A stretch of 39,570 nt of DNA from Ophiosphaerella korrae (lineage: Eukaryota; Ascomycota; Dothideomycetes; Pleosporales; Phaeosphaeriaceae), in NCBI GenBank assembly GCA_028456385.1, contig JALNQF010000368.1, positions 1 to 39,570 of the forward strand, written 5' to 3'. Below, in pieces: positions 31,282 to 39,570 of this stretch; the first letter of the stretch is position 1; each line of letters starts with the position of its first letter. Under the pieces are notes generated by a model that was not told the origin of the DNA, did no database searches, and worked only from the letters and a program-made list of their open reading frames with translations. A program made the position numbers and the translations under genes.

Positions 31282-34080
31282 ACGTTGTTTTCTAAATCCT
31301 AGTCTAAGTTAGGCTCTAGTTCTAGCTCTATATCTAGTTAGGGGTTATATTTAAAGAATTAGTCCTCTATTTCTATATCTATTTTAGAGTCTATTACTAT
31401 ATAGGTAGCTAAATAGTAGTTTATAGTATTAGTAGGTACTTTAGATTTAGTAGCTTTTCTTTATTTATAAGTAGTATAGTCTAGCTTCTTAATACTTATC
31501 TTTTTATCGCCCTAGTATAAAACTATTTTAGAGTTCTTAGTTTTAATTATAGTAGCCTTTTTAGTAGTTAAGAGTATTCCTCTAAATATACTTCTTAGTA
31601 ATAGTTAGTAGTGTTTTAGTTCTTATAAAGTTATAGCTAGTTCTACTTTAAAGTTTTATATCTACGCTCTTAGTTTAGCTCTTATAAGTGCTAGAGTATA
31701 AAGCTAGGTTTACCTAGAGCTTATATCTAGGTTGTAATTATTTACTTTATTTTCTAATATTAAGATTATCTTTTAAAAATTAGTAAAGTTATTTTAGATA
31801 CTAGGAGTAGTACTAGTAGCCTCTTTAAGCTAAGGTTATAGCTTTTTTTAAAAGTAGATATTATATAGCTATAGGTTCTATTATAGCTTAAAGCTAATAT
31901 TATTAAATTTAGAGTAGAATTTAGCCTATACTAACTAGGTAGTTTTATAGATTAGTTAATCTAGTCTAAATTTAGCTATTTCTAGAGTTTTATAATATAC
32001 TTCTCTTAATCCTACTATATCTATATTACAAAATTAGTAAAAATATATAAAGAAATATATAAATTCTTCTTAGTATAAGTAAGTAATACTATTTAGTATA
32101 GTAAGGTATAAGTAAGCTAATCTTATATAGTAGCGTATAATAACGTTAGCTTAGGTTTATAAGCTAATATATTTTCTTCTATTAGTAATAAAGTAATTAT
32201 ATATAGACTAGATAAAAGATATAATATCTATATATTATTTTATACGTAAAAATTATAAAGGTTTTATAGTGTAGTTTTCTTATTATTTATACTAGTATAA
32301 ATTAAAGGCTAGCTCTTAGATACTAGTTAAAAAAAAAGTTTAAGTAAACTCTTCTCTATTAAAGATATAGTAGCTTACTACTAGTACTTAGGGTTTAAAC
32401 TCTTTTTTAAAGAAGCTAGGTTTCTAGCTTTATAATAAGATCTTAGTATAAAGTAGTTTTATATTTCTCTATACTAGTATATTAAAATTAAAGGTTTCTA
32501 GCTTAGTTTATTTAGCTATTAGGTCTTCTTAATAGATTACTACTTTATATAAGTAGTTATATTTTACTATAGCTTTTTCTTAGAGAGCTTTATACTAGGT
32601 AGCTCTTTAGCCTAAAGTATTATATTACTCTATAATATAGTTATAGTCTTATAGTAATTATACTAGGTATTCTTAGAGTTACGCTAATTAGTTATCTTAT
32701 TAAGAAAGTTATTTATCTACTTTACTTACTCTAGCTATAATCTTCTAGTTTTATTTATTTACTACGTTAATTCTATCCTATATTTATATATTTATAACTA
32801 CTAAGTATAATACTATTCTAGCTAGAGTAAACTCTCTAATAAATAAGTATTTACTAGGTTTATTATTCTTAATTCCTTTATATAAAGTTAGTAATAAAGT
32901 AAAAAACAAGAGTTAGAGCTTAGTACACTTAGTAAGTAATTCCTTAAGTTTATTCTAAGATATAAAAACTATTCTTAGTAGTAAGTCTTTCTTAATTATA
33001 GTATTTAGTAGTAAATTATCTTTTAGCTTATTTTAGTTCTCTAGCTTAGGTATAAGCTAAGGTAATAATACTTAACTAACGTTTAGTTAGGCGTTATTAA
33101 TTAAGTTATTTAATATAGTCTAGTTATTAAAAGAAACTTTAGTAACTAGTCTATACCTTAGGAGGCTACCTTAGTTAAAAGTAGTAAAGTTTATATCTAG
33201 GTTAAATTCTTCTATAATAAGTTAGTTAAGAGTAGTTAAGTCTATTATAGAGCTATTAGCTAAGAAAGTACTAAGTACTTGTTAGGGAATTATATTAGGT
33301 TAGAAATTTAGTTTACTAGGTAGTTTTAGCTAAATAAAGTATTTAGGGTCTATTACTTATTTTCTTTTATTTTTCTATAAGGGGGTCTTAAGATATTATT
33401 AGAAGTTAATTAGTATAATAGATCTCTAAGTCTATTTTTCTAGAGACTTAGTTTTTATACGTATTTTATAGATTTTTTATAGTATAGTAGCTTTAAAGAG
33501 TTATTTTAGTTCTTTACTAGATTTATAGTCTACTATTTATAGTAAATTTTTATCTTATAAGTATACTTAGTATAAGTAATAAAAAACTTATTAGCTAGTA
33601 TTATTTTAGTTTAAGAAGCTCTATTTTAAAGCGATAGAATATTTTTTTATATAACTAAGTTATAGTATAATAAGCTAAGTTATAGTAGTTATATACTATA
33701 TTAGTATATTTAGCTATTAGTTTATAGAGATTTAGATCTTTAGTACTAGCTAGTAAAGGTTTTAGTAAAGTCTAGAGCGCTTTATTACTTAGTTCTTATA
33801 AATTAAGTACTAGTAATTTATATAAGTTTAGGGGTCTTTTCTTTCTCTAGTACTACTACCTAAGTTTAATACCTAGTATAAGTACGCCTTTACCTAAGTA
33901 TATATAGTAAGTATAAGCTAAAGCTTTATAACTTATAAAGTAGTTAAACTACTTTTCTTTAGTATATATTTCTTTTTAGAATATTAGCGCTAGTACTTGT
34001 AAAAAAAGAAAGCGCTAGAAACCTTAACTAGAACTACAATATAGTAAACTTAAGAGGCTACCTAGTACGCTATAGCTAAA
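31282..34080 (-). pseudogene. Unrecognised long reading frame (RIP-degraded), about 900 codons, coiled-coil rich
   Basis: On the minus strand one frame can be followed for nearly 2.8 kb. Stops are almost only TAA/TAG at Gln or Trp-like sites and indels are few. From the N-terminal side: Phe-Asn-x-Phe-Ile-Ser-Tyr-Lys-Ala-Leu (about 33930), a basic segment Arg-Lys-Lys-Arg-Pro-Leu (about 33840), then Asn-Leu...Asn-Lys-Leu-Lys-Asp-Asn-Leu-Leu-Leu-Asn (about 33010). Next come a long hydrophobic/basic helical block (32950-32770) and a probable coiled coil (32760-32560). The C-terminal third is rich in Lys/Ile, with Phe-Arg-Gly-Ile-Leu-Leu-Thr-Thr-Lys-Lys-Ala-Thr near 31580 and an acidic tail (31400-31290). 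I see no RT, DDE, tyrosine recombinase or zinc-finger motif. It may be a transposon protein or a duplicated host gene caught by RIP. Confidence 0.55.
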
Positions 34081-34343
34081 GTAAGATCTAATTCTTAGTA
34101 GTATAGTTCTTTTTAGCTAGCTAGGCTTAATTAAAAGTTAGCTATAATTAGCTATTTTATAGTAACTTTAGCGTAAGTAAAAAAGCTACTAGTAAAGTTC
34201 TAAGTTATAGAGAAGCTTATAAAATTAAAATATTTATAGAGATCTACTATTATATAAAGTAGACTTCTTATAAGAAAACTTAATAAAGTAGTATTAATAA
34301 TTAACTAAAAAGAGTAAATAGTAGATAGAGCTATTTAAGTAAG
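34081..34343. other. Gene-free stretch upstream of the unrecognised frame
   Basis: The minus-strand frame can be extended a little (to about 34140) but becomes unconvincing. No other gene or repeat seen. If the frame at 31282-34080 was a gene, this stretch would hold its promoter and start codon. Confidence 0.35.
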
Positions 34344-34473
34344 TACTAGGTATATATACCTAGTAGCTTAATAAACGCTAACTAAAAGTAGAAAAGTAGT
34401 TAAATATTAGTAAGTTATAAACTTACTAATATTAGTACGAAAATAAAAGATATAAGAGATAACTCTCTTATAT
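34344..34473. repeat. Cluster of three perfect inverted repeats
   Basis: (1) 34344-34365, a 22-bp perfect palindrome with arms starting TACTAGG and ending CCTAGTA. (2) 34403-34416 and 34420-34433, arms AATATTAGTAAGTT / AACTTACTAATATT with a 3-nt loop. (3) 34450-34459 and 34464-34473, 10-bp arms around a 4-nt loop TAAC. The cluster sits exactly at the truncated edge of copy A4 (about 34471). It may be the terminal structure of a mobile element or a breakage-prone site. Confidence 0.8.
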
Positions 34474-34859
34474 TTATACTATAGATTTCTTTAGACGTAT
34501 TTTTAGTATAGGGTTTTTCTTAGTCTTATTATAATATACTCTTTATTAAGTATTCTAGTTAATTTCTATACTCTAATATCTTTAGCTTTAATTACCTTTA
34601 TATAGTTATAGCCTTTTCTTCTTTTTAGCTCAGTATAATTTCTTACTTTAAGTTCTCTATATATATATATTAATTAGTATTTAGGTATAATACCTATAAT
34701 ATTTTAAAATATACAAGATATTCTAAATTTATTCTCTTATTATCTCTTTCTTAGTACTTGTCTTTACTTAGTCTAGTTTTTACTAAGATATAGTATACTA
34801 CTAGTATACTTAGTATATAAGCTTAGTTAATTTATTACGTTTATCTTATAAAGTACTAC

Positions 34860-35122
34860 TATAGTAGAGTATTATAAAGAAAGGAATAGTAAAAAGGAGG
34901 TAAGTAGTTACTAAAGAAATACAAGTACCTAGGGCTTATAAGGAGGCAAACTATTAAGGAGGAGAGAAAAAGGAGAGTAGCTAATAGGCCCTTAGGTCGC
35001 AGGATATAACCTATAGGAGGGCAAATAATGTTTAGAGTTAGTTTAGCTAATAAAGTTTAAGATCCCTAAGACTAATAAGCTCTTAGGCCCTAAATCTATA
35101 TTAGGCACATAACCCTATAATA
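34860..35122 (+). repeat. Solo LTR of family C, 263 bp
   Basis: Inverted copy of 6131-6393 with the same length. Flanks CTAC (34856-34859) and CTAC (35123-35126) are a probable 4-bp TSD; the longer shared string around it leaves the exact phase open. The A4 sequence is continuous across it when compared with A3 near 28955. A solo LTR arises when the two LTRs of an element recombine and lose the interior. It still has several CpA and TpG that are TpA in the 6131 copy, so it is less mutated. Confidence 0.85.
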
Positions 35123-35126
35123 CTAC

Positions 35127-36830
35127 TATTCTCTTTATATTAGTATTCTTTTAACTATAACTATCTATTACTTTATCTATTATTAGAATATTATAAACTT
35201 TATTAATTTAAGATTATATATTTTCTAGTCTTTATACGCTTCCTCTATACTTATAACTAGTAAGTATTTCTAAATAAATTACTAGTATATAATAGGTTCT
35301 TCTATACTCTCTATACTATTACTATTATAGCTTTCTATATCTAATAAGGTATACTCTATACTTTTTATATTAACTTATCTCTTATTACTTTATAGTTCTT
35401 TAGAGGTAACTATAGTAGTCTTTTTATTACTTACTAGTCTTTTAGTAGTAACTAAGAAGGTTTAAGATCTTTTTCTTTCTAAATCTTCTATTAGTAGGTC
35501 CTTTATAGCTTATATCTTCTTAAGCTAATCTTAAGATTTTTTTTTATTACTACTGCTCTTCTCTTCTATAGAAACTATCTTACTCTTTCCTTTCTTAAAA
35601 AGTATATATAGTAGTTATTATTATAATAAAAGGTTTAATTAAGTATTAAGTACTATAATTCTCTATTTACTACTACTTTCTCCTAAGATTTAGCTTATAC
35701 TTCTAGTTCTTTTTTCTTGTCTTTAGTTATCTTTAACTAAGCTTCTATATTTAGGTCTTTACTCTTGTAGTTTCTTGTAAAATATCTTAGTTTCTTATAT
35801 TTATAGTATACTATATTTTTTTTATTAACTTATTGTCTTTTATATAGTAGCCTAGCTTACTATAGTTATAGTACTTAAAGTCTTTTTTCTTTTTCTCTTT
35901 ATCTTTATTAGTATTAAAGATTATAAGGCCTCTTCTATTATAGTTACTAGGTTTCTCTATATATCTATTTATCCTCTATTTATAAAGATTATTATCTACT
36001 TATATTACTTATTTCTTTAGAGCTTCTAGTATCCTTAGTTTCTCTATCTAAATTAACTTGTAATAGATATTTAACTTTAGTCCTTATTTAAGTTATAATA
36101 TTAAAGATAGCTTATTTTATTTTATATTTTGTAATATTTATTTAAACTATAATATATTTTCTAGGTTACTCTAATTTTACTTAAGCTTCTTAAGCTTTTC
36201 TTTTACTTATTAAGTAATATCTATATTATAAATATAACTTTTATTTATTATATAAAGTTTTTATAACTTCTAAAAATTACTATTATCTTATCTTTCTTTA
36301 TTCCTAGATCTTATAGGTTATAAACTATCTAGTAAGGTTTAAACTAGCTTATTATATCTTCTTTTAGGTATATTCTAATATATACAACTTTCTTTTCTTC
36401 TATATTAAAGTATAGTACTTGTATATTTATTTAAAGTTATACTAAAGCTAAAATAAGTCTTAGTTTCTTCTTTATTCTATAAAACTTTTCTAGTATAAGT
36501 ATCTTAGGTAGTTTCTTTATTGTAGTTATCTCTAGTTACTAGGTAACTCTTTCTATCTAGTCTTAGCTTACTATTATAGCCTTTATATAAGCTTTATAAT
36601 ACTTAATATATTCTTATAGTTTTTTATTCTATATAGTTAGAGTATTAATTAATATTTATATATACTCTTTTTCTATAATTAAGTTATTTAAGGTTAACTT
36701 TACTACTCTCTAGTTAGTTACGTCTAACTTATAACTACTTAAAGGCGCTTTACCTATCTTTATTAATAAACCTCTTACTATTATATTAGCTTAGACTATA
36801 TATTACTTATACTTTACTTCTCCTATTAAC
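35127..36830 (-). pseudogene. A4 gag (RIP-degraded)
   Basis: Minus-strand gag collinear with A2 19560-21200. The zinc-knuckle region is at about 35840-35795, with Tyr codons in place of Cys and His. The gag core is around 36420-36110. Stops are at Gln/Trp sites. The reading frame is broken by several indels. Confidence 0.72.
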
Positions 36831-36843
36831 TAGATTAGTAAGG

Positions 36844-37274
36844 TATAATAGAGTCTCTAGTTATTAACTACCTAAGACTTTAAAGAAGGTATATTAGTAG
36901 ATTAGAAGTTAATAACTAAAGATTATATCGTAATTAAGTAATAACTATATAATTAATAATTAATTTGTATATATAATATTAAGTATTAGCGTTATTAGTT
37001 AGAAATTAGACTACTAATACTATCCTAATAATATAAATCTTTACTTACTATATACTCTTACTAATCTATTAATCTATTATTTATATCTATTCTTAGTAAT
37101 ATTAGATTATAGATTACTAATCTTTTAATCTATAATATAATTCTATCTATTTACTCTATAGATCTATATTTTATTTCCTAATCTAGGTTATTACTTTATT
37201 TATCTTATACTTTATTATTAATTAAGTTAAGACTAATTAGTTCTATCTTAGTTTTACTTATTATACTTATAATA
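36844..37274 (-). repeat. A4 5' LTR, 431 bp
   Basis: On the minus strand it begins TATTATAAGTATAATAAG (37274 downwards; TG changed to TA) and ends at 36844 with the CC-T-type junction to the leader, as in A1 and A3. It contains decayed repeats of the AATCTA/TAGATT type near 37060-37150, probably the same tract that is duplicated in A1. Confidence 0.82.
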
Positions 37275-39102
37275 CTTTAGATAGAATACTACTACTAGTA
37301 TACTATATTAAAGTAGCTAGAGAAGTAGATTATATATAATTTTATAAACTACTACTTGTAGTAGACTTTAAAGATATCTTATCTATAGAACTACGATAAC
37401 TATATTAAGACCTAATACTTTATTTTAATAAAAAAGTTATAAAGAACTTTTCTCTTATATACTATATAACCTAGAAATTACTTTTAAGCCTAGCGTAAAA
37501 ATCCTAGAAGCTAAACTTTACTTCTTTATTAGAAAATAAAATAGAGTAATCTAGAAATATATTTAAGAAAAAGAAAAAAAGGGCTTTATTAGTAAATACT
37601 ACTCCCTAGCTAAAAATAACTTACTAATTATAGCTAAACTAGATCGTAGCTTATAAGTTTATATAAACTACTACAAGCTAAATAAATCTACTATTAAAGA
37701 CTAGTATCTTTTTCTATTCTTTAGAGAAATACTAGCCTACCTAAATAAAGAAAAGATTTTCTCTAAATTTAACGTAATATATAGCTTTTACTACTTACGT
37801 ATTACTTTAAATTTAGTATAGCTAACTACTTTTATTACTTACTTTAGTATATATACTTATAAGGTAGTACTCTTTAGCTTTAATAATATACTAGCTACTT
37901 TCTAGTATACTATTAACTTAGTCTTACTAAAATATTTAGACAACTTCTACACTATATATATAGATAACGTCCTAATATACTCTAATAATAAAATAGACTA
38001 TATCTAGTATATTTATAAAGTACTTATATAACTAAAAGAGTAAAGCTTTTATATAGACTTTAAAAAATCTAGCTTTTACGCTACTTTAGTTAAGTTTTTA
38101 GGTATAATTATCTCTAATATTAGAATTACAATAGATTTCTCTAAAGTTAAAGCTATCTAAGAGTAAAAAATACTAAAGACTACTAAAGAAGTCCTAGCCT
38201 TTTTAGGCTATACTAGATTCCTCTAGCGCTTTATTAAAGACTACTTAAGCTTTACCTTACTACTTACTAAGTTAATTAAGTCTAAAGTTATTACTAAACC
38301 TACTAAAAGAGATAGGCTACTCCTTTAAAAGACTAAGTATAAGCCTTTTATAATTACTTAAGAATATATATATACTTTTAATAAACTAAAAGCTACTTTC
38401 TAGCTAAAAGTAGTTTTACTTTACTTTAACTCCTTAAAACTAATCTATATCTAAATTAATACCTCTAGATAGGCTTTAGGTAGAGTAATAAGCTAACTAA
38501 ACTAAGATAGAATCTAATAGCTTATTTACTTCTTTTTAAAAAAATACACTTTAGTAGAATATAATTATAATATCTATAACCTAGAACTTATAACTCTATT
38601 CTAAGTATTTAAAGAATAAGAACTAGAGCTTATATATAATCTTTAAATAATCTAAGTTATAATAGACTACTATAATTTAGAAACTTTTATAATAACTAAA
38701 AAGCTTAATTACTACTAAGCTTTCTAGTTATTATTTCTATCCTAATTTAAATTCTATATTAAATATATACCTAGTAATATAAATAAAGTTATAGATACCC
38801 TAAGCTATAAACTATAGGATTACTTTATAGATAATTTTAATCTATAAGTACTAAGAGCTAACTAAATTATCTTAAGCTTTTAAGCTCTAGCCCTAGGCGT
38901 AAAACTTATACTAGATATAGTAATTTACGCTTAAAGCCTTATAGGCCTATAAAAGCTAGATAAATTTACGCTAGAATAAGCTACTATAGTATATACCTAC
39001 TTTTACTATATTATAGGAATAAAACCTAAATTAGTAAACCTATAAGAAGATTTTTTACTACTCTATAATTAAGAACTAGACCTAGAACTCTTATTATAGT
39101 AG
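37275..39102 (+). pseudogene. Ty3/Gypsy family D reverse transcriptase and RNase H (RIP-degraded fragment)
   Basis: A plus-strand pol fragment with one nearly unbroken frame. The RT starts near 37570 (Lys-Lys-Lys-Arg-Ala-Leu-Leu). It includes Asn-Tyr-Tyr-Lys-Leu-Asn (37662-37679), Phe-Ser-Lys-Phe-Asn-Val-Ile (catalytic Asp to Asn) near 37765, and the box Tyr-Ile-Asp-Asn-Val-Leu-Ile-Tyr near 37955-37980. It then has Val-Lys-Phe-Leu-Gly-Ile-Ile-Ile near 38095 and Phe-Leu-Gly-Tyr-Thr near 38200. RNase H follows: Ile-Asn-Thr-Ser, near 38450, stands for Thr-Asp-Ala-Ser, and Tyr-Ile-Pro-Ser-Asn-Ile-Asn-Lys-Val-Ile-Asp-Thr-Leu-Ser is at about 38765-38805. A linker follows to 39102. It is distinct from families A, B and C. 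No LTR or integrase is present. Confidence 0.87.
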
Positions 39103-39570
39103 GGTGACACAAAAAAAAAGACTAAAAAAGAGTTATATTTTTTAACTTTAGATAACTCTACAAATAAATTAGCTAAAAATACAACTTGAAAAGTTTATTA
39201 AAGAGAAAATACTAAACTTTATCTTAGCTTACTACGATTATTAATTACTAATCGAACTTAAGCTAGGATTTAAAGTGTTTCGAGGTCTTTTTTTAATACA
39301 AAATTCAACTTAATAGAACTTTTTAATTAACGTATAAAAATACTTTATATTCTAACTATACCTAATAAGGTTAGATTAGCTTACGTAATCCAAATTATAG
39401 CTTAGGTTACCTAACTAAGTTTTTAGTAAATAAAAAAATAAAAAAATAGCTATATTAGCACGTAACTAAATATTACGTAATAGATTACTAATTTACTAGT
39501 CTATATAATATAAAACAGTTTCGATTATAATTTTTACTTTCTCTTCTCTATATCCTTTAATATAAGCCTA
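39103..39570. other. Unassigned right end of the window
   Basis: Begins with GGGTGACAC followed by a run of A at about 39110-39118. The family D frame could run on for some 100 bp but is not convincing. CpA dinucleotides are somewhat more frequent here than in the neighbouring relics. No known domain, repeat or RNA gene recognised. It may be the linker/integrase part of family D or a different element cut by the window edge. Confidence 0.35.

Larger units (their letters stand above)
34471..37274 (-). mobile_element. Chromovirus family A, copy A4, truncated (5' LTR, gag, part of linker)
   Basis: Reverse-complement copy collinear with A3 28567-30996. It starts abruptly at about 34471 (shared TATTTATACTATAG) and ends with the 5' LTR at 36844-37274. 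Protease, RT, integrase and 3' LTR are missing. It is interrupted by a solo LTR of family C at 34860-35122. Family D sequence begins directly after the LTR, with no TSD detectable because the left end is lost. Confidence 0.85.

Noticed and set aside
31282..34080. A LINE element or a Starship-type tyrosine recombinase as the identity of the unrecognised frame
   Set aside because: I found no Tyr-x-Asp-Asp box, endonuclease motif or Arg-His-x-x-Arg...Tyr pattern, and no poly-A tail or known ends. Naming it would be guessing.
34851..35131. A Mutator-like element, because TACTACTAT appears on both sides of the insert (9 bp)
   Set aside because: The insert matches the family C LTR over its whole 263 bp and follows the TG...CA rule, and with those ends the duplication is 4 bp (CTAC). 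The longer match comes from the insert sequence itself.
1..39570. Mitochondrial or bacterial (low-GC) origin, because of the AT content
   Set aside because: Stops are concentrated at Gln and Trp codons of LTR-retrotransposon frames, CpA/TpG are depleted, and nested LTR elements with TSDs are present. This is RIP in a fungal nuclear genome.
39103..39570. RNase H or integrase of a further Gypsy element in the final 470 bp
   Set aside because: One frame shows a faint Leu-Ala-Tyr-Tyr-Asp-Tyr stretch reminiscent of RNase H entry, but the Thr-Asp-Ala-Ser motif needs transversions and the frame breaks soon after.

Overview
The window looks like a block of heterochromatin from a filamentous ascomycete (Pezizomycotina). 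It is very AT-rich. TpA is everywhere, while CpA and TpG are rare over most of the length, which is the footprint of repeat-induced point mutation (RIP). Almost every recognisable reading frame belongs to a retrotransposon, and its premature stops sit where Gln (CAA/CAG to TAA/TAG) or Trp (TGG to TAG) codons would be expected. I see no intact host gene, rRNA, conventional tRNA or CRISPR array. The species cannot be named from this sequence. No gene here should be read as functional; the coding entries are RIP-degraded relics and their limits are approximate unless fixed by an LTR or target-site duplication (TSD).

Layout. 1-6393: a minus-strand Ty3/Gypsy element (family C; gag, protease, RT, RNase H, start of integrase) whose 5' LTR is at 6131-6393 and whose 3' end lies outside the window. 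6394-about 8300: the 5' half of a minus-strand Ty1/Copia element (gag, protease, pre-integrase). About 8300-9060: non-coding sequence with small repeats. 9060-9762: the 3' end of a minus-strand chromovirus (family B) with a chromodomain, joined abruptly to a second chromovirus (family A, copy A3).

9763-30996 is a Russian-doll nest that can be solved to the base. A3 (minus strand) is split by A1 (plus, 12224-28100; TSD AGAGT on both sides). A1 is split by A2 (plus, 19143-26692; TSD TTAGA; both LTRs 389 bp once the inner insert is removed). The 3' LTR of A2 is split by a 652-bp terminal-repeat retrotransposon in miniature (TRIM, 25993-26644; TSD TAATA; two 169-bp LTRs). The TRIM is the least mutated DNA in the window. 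It carries A-box and B-box like RNA polymerase III promoter motifs on either side of the junction between its 5' LTR and its interior. A1 also holds a separate insert of about 1.36 kb (about 16513-17871) that A2 lacks.

31282-about 34080 is a long minus-strand degraded reading frame that I do not recognise, followed by three adjacent perfect inverted repeats. 34471-37274 is a fourth, truncated family A copy (A4, minus strand) interrupted by a 263-bp solo LTR of family C. 37275-39102 is the RT-RNase H part of a plus-strand Gypsy element (family D). The last 470 bp are unassigned.

Working picture: successive retrotransposons landed inside one another and were mutated by RIP. Two points go beyond routine nested-repeat annotation. 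One is the TRIM with its Pol III-like signals. The other is an antisense reading frame between chromodomain and 3' LTR that can be followed in both A1 and A2.
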